A stretch of DNA of 64,000 bases, taken from the NCBI GenBank assembly GCA_022712315.1, contig JALAGS010000116.1:1-64000 (forward strand). Reading direction: 5' to 3'. Below, piece after piece: positions 27,242-37,046 of this stretch. Both the position numbers and the translations under genes were made by a program. The first letter of the stretch is position 1; the number at the start of each line of letters is the position of its first letter. The notes below the pieces were generated by a model. The model was not told the origin of the DNA, searched no databases, and saw only the letters and a list, made by a program, of their open reading frames with translations. The DNA comes from Sphingobacterium sp. Lineage in GTDB: Bacteria; Bacteroidota; Bacteroidia; Sphingobacteriales; Sphingobacteriaceae.

Positions 27242-30200
27242 ATGTTGTTGAGAAAACTGTTTTGCTGTGTCTGTATGTTATGGTATGGACTATTTTCATT
27301 TGGTCAGAACGTTCGTAAAACGATCGCGTTAGATTCTGGATGGGAAACCATAATGGATCAGAAAGATTCTGCAAGGTACAATGGATTTCACAATGTGTCT
27401 TTTAAGACAGATAAGGACTGGCGGAAAGTAGATGTTCCTCATAATTGGGATGGCTACGAGGGTTATCGTAGATTGCTTCATGGCAATTTACATGGTTATT
27501 CCTGGTATCGAAAAAATTTCTCGATCAAACAGCAAAAGAACAAAAATCGGTTCTATTTATTCTTCGAAGGGGTAGGCTCCTATGCGACAGTTTGGTTAAA
27601 TGGTATATGCGTGGGATATCACGCTGGGGGAAGAACTACATTTACATTGGATGTTACTGATGCAATTAAATTGGATGGTACCCCCAATCTTTTAGCTGTT
27701 CGAGCAGACCATCCGGCACATATTATGGATTTACCCTGGGTAGATGGGGGCTGTTCGACAGAAAGGGGATTTTCTGAAGGATCGCAGCCCATGGGAATCT
27801 TTAGGCCAGTGAGTCTATTGATTAAGAATGAAGTTTCTGTTACGCCCTTTGGCGAGCATTATTGGAATGATGAGACTGCTGATCATAAAAAGGCGATTCT
27901 ACATCAAATCGTCGAAGTGAGTAATAAAAGCCGAGAAAGTAAAGATTTGGAGATTGTAACCGAAGTTTTGGATCAGAATGGTAAATCAGTTATTCGATCA
28001 ACATCGAACGATCAAATAAAGGAGAACGTAATAAAGGAAATTCGGCTGAAAGATCTTATCTTAAAAAATCCGGAATTATGGTCTGTAGAGTCGCCCTATT
28101 TGTATCGTATAAAAATGCAGATCAAAATTGGTGGTCAGGTTATTGACGAGGTAGAAACACCTTATGGAATTAGGTCTGTTCGTTGGTCAAAAGGTTTAAA
28201 ACCTTCTGGTGATCCACGCCTCCTGGTTAATGGGAAGCCTATATTTATTAATGGCATTGCTGAATATGAACATAAATTGGGGCAATCGCATGCCCTTGAT
28301 AAGGAGGAGATTGATGCTCGAACTAGACAGATCAGGACGCTTGGATTCAACTCCTTTCGCGATGCCCACCAGCCACATAATCTGCGTTATCAACAAGCTT
28401 GGGATCGACATGGTATTTTATTATGGACACAGCTGGCAGCTCATATTTGGTTTGATACCCCCGTATTTCGGGAGAATTTCAAAAAATTATTGACAGAATG
28501 GGTCCGCGAACGTAGAAATAGTCCATCGGTAATTTTGTGGGGTCTTGAAAATGAAAGTACGCTACCAGAAGATTTTGCACATGAGTGTACGGTATTGATT
28601 CGGAAATTAGACCCGACTGCTTCTATACAACGATTAGTGACTACTTGTAACGGTGGCAGTGGAACCGATTGGGATGTTCCGCAAAATTGGACAGGTACTT
28701 ATGGGGGGGATCAGAAAACTTATGGCGATGACCTAATAAAGCAACAGCTTGTAGGCGAGTACGGCGCTTGGCGAAGCTTGGGTTTACATGCCGAACCACC
28801 TTATCTTCCTAATGAAAATAACTATAACGAGGAGCGTTTCGCTGATATTTTACAAACGAAAGTGCGTTTGGCAGACTCTGTTAAAAATAGCGCTATTGGA
28901 CATTATTTATGGCTTTGGAACTCACATGATAATCCGGGGCGTATTCAGGGGGGAGAAGGAAATCGGGATATCGACCGGATTGGTCCAGTGAATTATAAAG
29001 GCCTATTGACGCCTTGGGGGGAACTAACAGATGCTTATTATATGTATCTATCCCATTATGGTAGGAAGGAACAGCCCATGGTATATATTGCCATGCATTC
29101 TTGGCCAAATCGTTGGTTGGCTCCCGGAGTAAAAGACAATATTCGTATTTTCTCCAATTGTGATGAAGTTGAACTTTTTAATGATTTAGGATCCCTATCA
29201 TTAGGGAAAAAACGACATCCTGGGTTTGGGCATCATATTGAATTTGATGGTGTTAATGTGAAGTATAATATATTATATGCTGAGGGACGAATAGGTGGAG
29301 TAGTTGCTAGTCGTGATACCATCATACTACAGAACCTTCCAGAAAGTCCACATTTTGATGACTTGTATAGCACTCCATCGGAAATTCTAAAACCAGATTT
29401 GGGATATCACTATCTCTACCGTGTTAATTGTGGTGGTGATAATTATACAGATGAATTCGGGGGAGAGTGGAAAGCTGACCAACCTTATCGGTCCAAATTG
29501 TGCTGGGGCAGTAAATCTTGGGCGGATCAGTTTGAGGGGATGAACACTAATTTTGCCAGTCAACGGATAATTTTAGACCCAATTAAAGGAACAAGGGACT
29601 GGCCGCTTTTTCAGACCTTCCGCTATGGGCTAGATAAGTTGGGCTATCAATTTGACTTACCTAATGGAGATTATTTGGTCGAACTCTATTTTGCTGAGCC
29701 CTGGTATGGGAAGTTTTCATCCGGAAAAGGGGATCGTATTTTTGACATTGCTATTAATGGTCAAATTGTAGAACATAAGTTTGATATTTATAAAGAAGGA
29801 GGGTTCCAGCGTGCAGTCAGAAAAAGGTATTCTGTTAAGGTAGTTGCCGGAAAGATTTTTATAGATTTCCCACGTGTTTATGCTGGACAGGCGGTGTTAC
29901 AGGCGATTGCCATTGCCACAAAGGAGCATGTTCACCTCGTTTCAGAATTAGGCGATCAAGATTATTATAATCTAGATTCATTGCGTCAAAATATAAAACT
30001 TCATGGTTGGCTGGATATCGGCAGTGTATTGAAAAAGGAAGGGACTAAGGTAGTGTCATTTTTTTCGTTGCCATCGCCCTTGTTTGGTTCGGAATATTTT
30101 GAGCTTGATATCAATAAAACCTATAAGCTACGTTTTAAAGAAGCCACCAACGTTTTCTATCTAGGAAATAGGAAGCCTGATGATTTTGAAAGTACAAAAG

Positions 30201-30736
30201 ACAGTGTTCAATTGAACACGGGAAAATATTTTGCCGTATTCCGTAAGGTATTGAAGGCCGGGGAGGAAATTTTTATAAAGACAGCGCGCCGTGGAGAAAT
30301 TGTGGCTTTTCAGCAGCAAAGTGGTCTTCTGCCAGTGTATGACTTGAAAGAAGTTAAAAACTATAAAGCTTATCAAACCGCTTGGCGGGGAGGTGTTTCC
30401 GAAATCGAATTTGCGGGACAAAAACGTTTGGCTTTTAACAGTAATGAAGGGTATATCGCTTGGCAGTTTCAGGTCGGTGCGGCAGATGTATATGCATTAT
30501 CAATGAAGTATCATAATCCATTTAAGGAGGTGCGTCGTGCTTACTATGAAATTTTAGACAAAGAAAAGCATGTGTTAGTAGCCAGAACTCCCATACAATT
30601 AGAACCTACGCGCTCAGGAAAATGGAATTATATCAATACTGATACAAAGACAATGATTAACGCAGGTATCTATTTTGTTAAGTTGTATTCTGTTGATTCA
30701 GAAGGTGTTATTCTTGATAATCTAGAGGTTAAATAG
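27242..30736 (+). CDS. Glycoside hydrolase family 2 with C-terminal malectin domain
   Basis: Exported retaining hydrolase of 1164 residues. After the signal peptide (CCVCMLWYGLFSFGQ) come a jelly-roll sugar-binding domain (VDVPHNWDGYEGY, FEGVGSYATVWLNG), an immunoglobulin-like domain, and a TIM barrel. The barrel has the acid/base Glu in ILWGLENES (about 435) and the nucleophile Glu in LVGEYGAWRS (about 504). A malectin-like domain follows (about 760-905: DYLVELYFAEPWYG, GDRIFDIAINGQ), then two further beta domains at the C-terminus. It is longer than usual GH2 enzymes because of these modules. Beta-galactosidase, beta-glucuronidase or arabinopyranosidase activity are all possible. The TTG start in the ORF track is replaced by the ATG at 27242. 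Confidence 0.92.
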   Translation: MLLRKLFCCVCMLWYGLFSFGQNVRKTIALDSGWETIMDQKDSARYNGFHNVSFKTDKDWRKVDVPHNWDGYEGYRRLLHGNLHGYSWYRKNFSIKQQKNKNRFYLFFEGVGSYATVWLNGICVGYHAGGRTTFTLDVTDAIKLDGTPNLLAVRADHPAHIMDLPWVDGGCSTERGFSEGSQPMGIFRPVSLLIKNEVSVTPFGEHYWNDETADHKKAILHQIVEVSNKSRESKDLEIVTEVLDQNGKSVIRSTSNDQIKENVIKEIRLKDLILKNPELWSVESPYLYRIKMQIKIGGQVIDEVETPYGIRSVRWSKGLKPSGDPRLLVNGKPIFINGIAEYEHKLGQSHALDKEEIDARTRQIRTLGFNSFRDAHQPHNLRYQQAWDRHGILLWTQLAAHIWFDTPVFRENFKKLLTEWVRERRNSPSVILWGLENESTLPEDFAHECTVLIRKLDPTASIQRLVTTCNGGSGTDWDVPQNWTGTYGGDQKTYGDDLIKQQLVGEYGAWRSLGLHAEPPYLPNENNYNEERFADILQTKVRLADSVKNSAIGHYLWLWNSHDNPGRIQGGEGNRDIDRIGPVNYKGLLTPWGELTDAYYMYLSHYGRKEQPMVYIAMHSWPNRWLAPGVKDNIRIFSNCDEVELFNDLGSLSLGKKRHPGFGHHIEFDGVNVKYNILYAEGRIGGVVASRDTIILQNLPESPHFDDLYSTPSEILKPDLGYHYLYRVNCGGDNYTDEFGGEWKADQPYRSKLCWGSKSWADQFEGMNTNFASQRIILDPIKGTRDWPLFQTFRYGLDKLGYQFDLPNGDYLVELYFAEPWYGKFSSGKGDRIFDIAINGQIVEHKFDIYKEGGFQRAVRKRYSVKVVAGKIFIDFPRVYAGQAVLQAIAIATKEHVHLVSELGDQDYYNLDSLRQNIKLHGWLDIGSVLKKEGTKVVSFFSLPSPLFGSEYFELDINKTYKLRFKEATNVFYLGNRKPDDFESTKDSVQLNTGKYFAVFRKVLKAGEEIFIKTARRGEIVAFQQQSGLLPVYDLKEVKNYKAYQTAWRGGVSEIEFAGQKRLAFNSNEGYIAWQFQVGAADVYALSMKYHNPFKEVRRAYYEILDKEKHVLVARTPIQLEPTRSGKWNYINTDTKTMINAGIYFVKLYSVDSEGVILDNLEVK

Positions 30737-30744
30737 TCACTAGG

Positions 30745-30757
30745 TCAGGATAGTACA
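30745..30757 (+). promoter_or_regulatory. Shared 13-mer TCAGGATAGTACA, copy 2
   Basis: Identical to the word at 21220-21232. It begins 9 nt after the GH2 stop and ends about 150 bp before the DUF3826 gene, in the control region of the SusC/SusD unit. No exact Bacteroidota promoter was found in the rest of this gap. Operator function is inference. Confidence 0.45.
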
Positions 30758-30904
30758 TGATGGTTGTCCGTGAAATTTTCAGTTATATTGGATACTCAAA
30801 ATTTTTTATGTCGTTTTGACGTTTATTTTGAGGAATTATAAAAAGAAATAAAGTTAAGGGACTTTATTTAATGTTTAATAACCAAAAAAGGGATAAACCA
30901 TTTC

Positions 30905-31519
30905 ATGCCTATGAAACGTTTTGCACTATTCACATTTTTATTTTTAAGTGTGTCTATGACATTTAGTCAAACAGAAGACACCTATTGGAAAACTATTACA
31001 GATCGGTCTGCAAAAATTGTAGCTAAACTAGGGTTAGCGGATCTGACCAAACAAGAAACAGTAGTTCACATTATTCGTGATCAGTATTATCTTTTAAATG
31101 CTTGTTATACACTTCGTGATTTAAAAATCAAGGAGAATACGGATAAGAGCTTAAAAGAGCAGATCACACGGGAGACGCTTCAAGAAACAACCAATTTAAA
31201 TCAAGCTTTTGTAAAACGACTAAAAGAAGTTTTAACAGATTCAGAAGTCGAAGCGGTTAAAAACGGTATGACTTATAATGTTTATCCGAATACCGTAAAG
31301 GCCTATCAAGATATGATTCCTCGCCTTACAAAAGACGAAGTGCATATGATTGACAGTTTGCTTTATGAGGCGCGCGATTTTGCGATGCAAGCTGAATCGT
31401 CGGAAAAAAAACACGCTTGGTTCGGTAAATACAAAGGCAAAATCAATAACTATTTAGCGTCTCATGGCTATAACCTAAAAGAAGAAGGCGATAAATGGGC
31501 TGCGAGATTAAAAAAATAA
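30905..31519 (+). CDS. DUF3826 family exported protein (first copy)
   Basis: 204-residue protein with the signal peptide RFALFTFLFLSVSMTFSQ. The rest is predominantly alpha-helical, with LTKQETVVHIIRDQYYLLN and a C-terminal LTKDEVHMIDSLLYEARDFAMQA...WFGKYKGKINNYLASHGYNLKEEG. These features match the DUF3826 family, found in pectin and hemicellulose utilization loci of Bacteroidota; function is unknown. It lies 13 bp before SusC, so it is made with the importer. A structural or accessory role in the SusCD complex, or a small enzyme, are both possible. A paralogue is encoded at 54677-55315. An ATG two codons further in (30911) is an alternative start. Confidence 0.8.
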   Translation: MPMKRFALFTFLFLSVSMTFSQTEDTYWKTITDRSAKIVAKLGLADLTKQETVVHIIRDQYYLLNACYTLRDLKIKENTDKSLKEQITRETLQETTNLNQAFVKRLKEVLTDSEVEAVKNGMTYNVYPNTVKAYQDMIPRLTKDEVHMIDSLLYEARDFAMQAESSEKKHAWFGKYKGKINNYLASHGYNLKEEGDKWAARLKK

Positions 31520-31532
31520 CCCAGTAAATCAA

Positions 31533-34500
31533 ATGAATACCCAAATTATGAATCAGCTCATATTCCCGAGTAAATCCTCTAAAAGGTTGGCACAACTGCT
31601 GGCTATTGGAATAATGACTGGCGGGATTATTCCGTCATACTCCTATGGAGTAAATTTAAGTGAACACAATTTAAATTTTTTTAAAAATATAACAGGAAAG
31701 GTCGTTGATCAAAATGGAAAACCGCTTGCCGGGGTAACGATTTCCATTAAAGGATCAAAAACTGCGACTTCAACGGATGCAGATGGTACGTTTAGGCTAA
31801 ACTTGCCCGCTGGAAATGAGATTTTAGTGCTCAATTTTGTTGGGTATAAAAAGTTGGAAGTTCCGGTTGGAAACCAAAATGTCTTAAATATACGGATGGA
31901 AGCCGAGAGCCAGGAACTTGAAGAAGTTATTACTGTTGGTTATACCACGCAGAAAAAAGCACATTTAACAGGCTCTGTTGTGGCAATAAAAGCGGAGGAG
32001 ATAGAAGATTTACCGACGACGAATATTGGTGCTGCGTTAGCGGGGCGTGTTACTGGATTAAGTGTCAGTGGCGGCAATACTCGACCTGGAACGAAAGCGG
32101 CTTTAACTATACGAAAACCGATGGGGCCAAGTAAAGACGGAGGAACAACAGATCCTTTGTACGTTATTGACGGGATGGTACAGGTTGATGGACAAAATCA
32201 ACCCGATGCAACATTGTTTGGAAATTTAGACCCTTCCGAAATTGAGAGTATATCTTTTTTGAAAGATGGAGCAGCTGCAGTTTATGGCGTACGAGGGGCA
32301 AATGGAGTCGTTTTGGTTACGACGAAAAGGGGAAAAGTAGGCACTCCTAAAATTAGCTACAATGGTTCCTATGCTATTAATGATGAAGCTTACCGAACAA
32401 AAATGATGGATGCTTATCAATATGGCATGTACTTCAATATCATGAATGGGCCAAATGGGAGCAATAGTGATCCAACAAAACCAGGCTTTGATAAATGGTT
32501 TTTTTCACAGGATGAGCTCGATTATTTTAAAAATCATTCCTACAACTGGTTGGACGATGCTTGGAAATCGAGTTATTTGACCAGACATTCCTTGAATATT
32601 TCAGGAGGAGCTGATAAAGCAACTTATTTTGCGAATGTTGCATACAGCAAACAAGACGGAAATTTAGGTACGCTCGACTATGATCGTTGGAACTTTAGGG
32701 CAGGTAGCGATATCCAAGTAGCAAGTAACTTTAAAGTTGGGATACAGGTGTCTGGGAACACGGGAAACCTACAAAAAACATTTAACAAAATTGGTGGCGA
32801 AAATGATGATAACGATTATCGTAATTTGTTGTTGGCTTCTCCCTATGTGCCAGCCTATGTGAATGGTTTGCCAGTTCGACTACCAGGGACATCAGGAGAT
32901 CTATCAGCCTATCATTATTTTGAATTGCAAAAGCTTGGTAATCTGGCAACGTCAGACACCCGTCAATTCAGTATCAACTTAAATGGAGAATATCGTGCTC
33001 CATGGCTTGATGGGTTGGTTTTACGCGGATCTTACAATCGAAATTTGAAAAATGATAGAGGTACCCAAATAGGTACAAAATACCAAACTTATACCTTTAC
33101 GAGAGCGGGTGACAATGGACATATCTATGATCTTGCTACAGATCCGAAAGCAGTTACTTTTAGTAATGGTAACAGAGTTTATTTTTCGAATGCGGCAGGC
33201 AGCAACTATCAGGTAAATTTTACCGCTACCTATGATAAACAATGGAAAAAACATAATTTCTCTGGATTATTTTCTGTTGAAAAAGCCGAGGCTAATAGTT
33301 CACAAGAAGATGTTTGGAAAGACGATCCTTTGGCAACAACGAATGGCCAATTTAACACCGCTTTTGGAGCGGTGAGTGGTCGTACGGCAGCTTATGAATC
33401 AGGAACACTAGGTTATGTGGGACGTTTGAACTATCGTTATGGTAATAAATATCTTGGGGAGATTTTGTTTCGTTCAGATGCGTCAACAAAATTTGCTCCG
33501 GAGAATTACTGGGGAAATTTTTACAATGTTTCTGCAGGTTGGGTGATCAGTGAAGAAAGCTTTTTTCATTCAAAGGCGATTGATTATTTGAAGTTACGCT
33601 TGTCTCATGGTAAGCTAGGTAATGACCAGACTGCTGCCTGGGGATGGTTACAACGCTACACTTATCAGCAGGGAAAAGGTGGTGTTTTTGGTGAAAATAA
33701 TAATTCCATCGATGCGAGTACTGGCTTAAAAATGGAAAAATCTCCGAATAGAAATGCGACTTGGGCCAATGAATATAAAAATAATATTGGTATTGATGCG
33801 CGGTTTCTAGATAGTCGATTATCTGCAACAGTCGATGGCTATTACAACAAAGGCTATGATCTTTTAGTAATAAGAACAGGGAATATTCCTGTTTCAGTTG
33901 GGGGATCTGTAGCGGCAGAAAATTATGGACGTAAAAATACCTTCGGCTATGAGTTTGAATTAGGTTGGCAAGATAAAGTTAATGAGTTTAACTATGGCAT
34001 TAGCACTCGCTTTTCTTGGTCTAATGATAAGGTTATATTGGGCGATTTTAATGATATTGACGCTCTATCCCCATGGAAAGCACATCCGAATGGGCCGTCT
34101 GACAATGGTGCCTGGGGATATGATTATTTAGGGATGTTTAAAACGCAACAGGATATTGATAATTATATAAGTCAATACAATATTACACAAGTATTTGAGG
34201 AGACTGTTGATAAGCTTAGACCAGGTATGCTTTATTACCGAGATGTCCGTGGTGCACTCCAGGCGGACGGTACATTTGCGGGGCCAGATGGGATTATCAA
34301 TGAAAATGACCAAATACAATTAGCCAAAAATAGTACAAACCATTACGCATTAGGCATGACTTTTAAAGCGGGTTATAAAGGATTTAGTGCCGAGGCTGTA
34401 TTGACTGGATCCTTTGGTGGATATGCTGAAATTACTGAACGGAATAAACTGAATAACGATATTTCGCGTGTTTATACCAATCTTCCAGTTATTTGGGGAA

Positions 34501-34811
34501 ATATCTACGATCCAGATCTTAATCCTACGGGTACAATGCCGAACCCACAATGGTCTGATATTTATAACCGAGTATCTAATTTTTGGTCGGTTCCAGCTTT
34601 TCAGATGCGTATGAGTAGTTTCAATATAGGTTATAGATTACCTGAAAAACTGGTGAAATATCTGAAAGTAGCCAATGCTCGTGTGTATGCCAGCGCAATG
34701 AATCCTTTAACTATCTATAATCCATTTAAATATAAGGATGGTAATGGAGCTGCTTGGGATACATATCCAAACTTGCGCACGTATTCTTTTGGTGTAAATG
34801 TAACATTATAA
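31533..34811 (+). CDS. SusC-type TonB-dependent outer membrane transporter
   Basis: Outer membrane importer of oligosaccharides, powered by TonB and working with the SusD lid protein encoded next. 1092 residues. After the signal region comes a carboxypeptidase-D-like regulatory domain (about 53-130: ITGKVVDQNGKPLAGVTISIKG). The TonB box region is LEEVITVGYTTQKKAHLTGSV and the plug starts NIGAALAGRVTGLSVSGGN, with SIEFLKDGAAAVYGVRGANGVVLVTTKRGK-type SusC signatures. The remainder is a beta-barrel ending in the aromatic LRTYSFGVNVTL. No STN domain precedes the regulatory domain, so ECF sigma/anti-sigma signalling through this protein is unlikely. Substrate is inferred as a pectic oligosaccharide from the neighbours. 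Confidence 0.97.
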   Translation: MNTQIMNQLIFPSKSSKRLAQLLAIGIMTGGIIPSYSYGVNLSEHNLNFFKNITGKVVDQNGKPLAGVTISIKGSKTATSTDADGTFRLNLPAGNEILVLNFVGYKKLEVPVGNQNVLNIRMEAESQELEEVITVGYTTQKKAHLTGSVVAIKAEEIEDLPTTNIGAALAGRVTGLSVSGGNTRPGTKAALTIRKPMGPSKDGGTTDPLYVIDGMVQVDGQNQPDATLFGNLDPSEIESISFLKDGAAAVYGVRGANGVVLVTTKRGKVGTPKISYNGSYAINDEAYRTKMMDAYQYGMYFNIMNGPNGSNSDPTKPGFDKWFFSQDELDYFKNHSYNWLDDAWKSSYLTRHSLNISGGADKATYFANVAYSKQDGNLGTLDYDRWNFRAGSDIQVASNFKVGIQVSGNTGNLQKTFNKIGGENDDNDYRNLLLASPYVPAYVNGLPVRLPGTSGDLSAYHYFELQKLGNLATSDTRQFSINLNGEYRAPWLDGLVLRGSYNRNLKNDRGTQIGTKYQTYTFTRAGDNGHIYDLATDPKAVTFSNGNRVYFSNAAGSNYQVNFTATYDKQWKKHNFSGLFSVEKAEANSSQEDVWKDDPLATTNGQFNTAFGAVSGRTAAYESGTLGYVGRLNYRYGNKYLGEILFRSDASTKFAPENYWGNFYNVSAGWVISEESFFHSKAIDYLKLRLSHGKLGNDQTAAWGWLQRYTYQQGKGGVFGENNNSIDASTGLKMEKSPNRNATWANEYKNNIGIDARFLDSRLSATVDGYYNKGYDLLVIRTGNIPVSVGGSVAAENYGRKNTFGYEFELGWQDKVNEFNYGISTRFSWSNDKVILGDFNDIDALSPWKAHPNGPSDNGAWGYDYLGMFKTQQDIDNYISQYNITQVFEETVDKLRPGMLYYRDVRGALQADGTFAGPDGIINENDQIQLAKNSTNHYALGMTFKAGYKGFSAEAVLTGSFGGYAEITERNKLNNDISRVYTNLPVIWGNIYDPDLNPTGTMPNPQWSDIYNRVSNFWSVPAFQMRMSSFNIGYRLPEKLVKYLKVANARVYASAMNPLTIYNPFKYKDGNGAAWDTYPNLRTYSFGVNVTL

Positions 34812-34896
34812 CGGAAAATAAACTGTCCAAGACAAACTAAAGATAATTTGATTGTATGGTCAGCTCCATCGAATGATGGAATAAAATTATATACAA

Positions 34897-36927
34897 ATGA
34901 AAAAAATATCAATATTGAATATAGCATTAGTATGCCTACTCTTGACAAATCAAGCTTGTAAGGATAATTTTCTAGAAGAGAAAACGGACTTAGCCGCTGT
35001 CAAAGAGGATGATGTATTCAAAGATCCCATTTTGGCGCGTGCATATGTGGATTATGTTTACGGTTTGTTTTTGCCGCCAAATAATGCGCAAACATTTGTG
35101 GCGACGCAAGATGCGTCTGAAAATGGAGGGTATAGCAATACATTTACCCAAACTACAGATGAATTGGCGGGAGAAACGGATTATAACAAAAAATGGAATA
35201 CAATCTCTTATATTAATAATCATGCTAATAAATATTTTGGTCAACGAATGTCAGCAAGCGTAGGAAATAACGTTTGGACCAGAATGAAGGAGATCAATGT
35301 TTTTTTAGAAAAAATCGATCAAGGGGGAATTGACGAGGCAACGCGAAACCAAATGAAAGGTCAACTATATTTCTGGCGCGCATTTCAGTACTTTCAACTG
35401 GTTCGGATGTATGGCGGTGTGCCTTTAGTATTAAGTTCACAGACGCCCGTTGTCGGAAATAATGAAGAGAATTCTATTCAAAGGAGCAGCACTGCGGAGT
35501 GTATCGCCCAAATTGTAAAAGACTTAGACATGGCAAAGAGCCTTTTGCCAGGAAAATGGGATGCCGCAAATTGGGGTCGTATTACAAGTGGGGCGGCAGC
35601 TGCATTAAAGGGACGCGTTTTGTTAACCTATGCTAGTCCGCAATTTAATCCAAACGATTCCCGTGATCGGTGGCAAGCTGCATATACGGCCAATTTGGAG
35701 GCGAAAAATTTGTTGGAGCAAAATGGCTTTGGTTTATTTCAGAATGGTGGCACAGCGAATGGTAAAGCTTGGGCTGACTTGTTTTTAACCGAAGGCAGTG
35801 CAAATCCGGAGGCGGTAATAGTTTATGGATTTAACAATTTAACTTCAACAAGTGGAGCTGTTAAAAATAACGGTTGGGAACAAGTGGTTAGACCTCGTGC
35901 CCTTTCCGGCTCGGGGTCTATTTCCCCTACTAAACAAATGCTGGATGCATTTCCAATGCTAGATGGGAGAAGTATAGATGATCCATCATCTGCTTATAGT
36001 TACGATAAACAAAAGTTCTATAAAAATAGGGATCCACGATTTTCAAAGACATTTGTATTTAACGGCGCGCTTTTTCCATATGGGAGTGGTAGCGAATATC
36101 GCCAGTGGACTTATTATTGGAAGAATAAAAAAGGAGCCTATATTTCTACCGAAACCCAAGGTGCTAATGCCAGCGGTATTTATTTGAAAAAAGGTGCTGA
36201 TCCAAAAGCTTCTGGAACATCAAATGGTGCAGCAGGTTTCCAACAAAGTGGAACTGATTTTATTGAATTACGCTTTGCGGAAGTGATATTGAATTTAGCT
36301 GAATCGGCTATTGGGTCAGATAAATTAACAGAGGGGCTTGCTGGAATTATTGAGATTCGTAAGCGTGCTGGGCTTGAGGATAAGGATGGATCGTACGGTT
36401 TAAGTGCTGCGGTAGGGAACAGAAATAAGTTATTTGGGGCGGTGATTAATGAGCGTAGATTAGAGTTCGCTTATGAAGGGAAACGGTTCTACGATCTAAG
36501 GAGATGGAAGCTTTTCGAGGCAGACTCTCCTACTGCGCAAAGGATAGGGGTAAAACCATTGAATGGCACAAGGCGCACAGGGCTATTAATTACTGTGAAA
36601 AGCAATGGAATGGATTATGTTGGTGATCTAGATCCGTTATTAAGGGATAGTAAAAACGGTGTGCCAGTAATCGAGCGCCAGCCTGCATCATATCCACCTG
36701 GAATTGCAAATCAAGATGAATATTTGGATTATTTATACGACAATTACTTCACTATTGCAGAAAAAGATGATTTGGACCCTACAAATGGAGCATGGACCTT
36801 CACCTGGTATCCACAATATTATTTCTTTGGACTAAACCAGACGATCTTATCTACCTCACCTTATTTACAACAAACTACAGGTTGGGATAGCATGAATGGA
36901 GCAGGAACTTTTGATCCACTAAAATAA
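34897..36927 (+). CDS. SusD/RagB-family surface glycan-binding lipoprotein
   Basis: Cell-surface lipoprotein that captures glycans and caps the SusC barrel. The signal ends in CLLLTNQACKDNF (lipidated Cys about residue 21). SusD hallmarks are the helical TPR-like scaffold (YFWRAFQYFQLVRMYGGVPLV), ELRFAEVILNLAESA and NERRLEFAYEGKRFYDLRRWKLF near the C-terminal third. At 676 residues it is longer than the usual 500-600, with extra length in the region after residue 400, perhaps for a large branched ligand. It is 85 bp after SusC and is followed by a strong hairpin. Confidence 0.96.
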   Translation: MKKISILNIALVCLLLTNQACKDNFLEEKTDLAAVKEDDVFKDPILARAYVDYVYGLFLPPNNAQTFVATQDASENGGYSNTFTQTTDELAGETDYNKKWNTISYINNHANKYFGQRMSASVGNNVWTRMKEINVFLEKIDQGGIDEATRNQMKGQLYFWRAFQYFQLVRMYGGVPLVLSSQTPVVGNNEENSIQRSSTAECIAQIVKDLDMAKSLLPGKWDAANWGRITSGAAAALKGRVLLTYASPQFNPNDSRDRWQAAYTANLEAKNLLEQNGFGLFQNGGTANGKAWADLFLTEGSANPEAVIVYGFNNLTSTSGAVKNNGWEQVVRPRALSGSGSISPTKQMLDAFPMLDGRSIDDPSSAYSYDKQKFYKNRDPRFSKTFVFNGALFPYGSGSEYRQWTYYWKNKKGAYISTETQGANASGIYLKKGADPKASGTSNGAAGFQQSGTDFIELRFAEVILNLAESAIGSDKLTEGLAGIIEIRKRAGLEDKDGSYGLSAAVGNRNKLFGAVINERRLEFAYEGKRFYDLRRWKLFEADSPTAQRIGVKPLNGTRRTGLLITVKSNGMDYVGDLDPLLRDSKNGVPVIERQPASYPPGIANQDEYLDYLYDNYFTIAEKDDLDPTNGAWTFTWYPQYYFFGLNQTILSTSPYLQQTTGWDSMNGAGTFDPLK

Positions 36928-36947
36928 ATCCATTTGTAAAAAATATT

Positions 36948-36984
36948 AAAGCAATGTATGTGAATTGTGACATGCATTGCTTTT
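36948..36984 (+). terminator. Hairpin terminator or attenuator after susD
   Basis: AAAGCAATGTATGT (36948-36961) pairs with ACATGCATTGCTTT (36970-36983) through 14 pairs including one G-U, with an 8-nt loop, followed by TTTTAATAAAT. It starts 21 bp after the SusD stop. It should end or lower transcription between the importer genes and the lyases. The remaining 63 bp before the PL1 gene contain no clear promoter consensus. Confidence 0.65.
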
Positions 36985-37046
36985 AATAAATGTGCAACCG
37001 ACATATATTTGAATAAGAAATTATAAATCCTACTAACTAGATAAAC

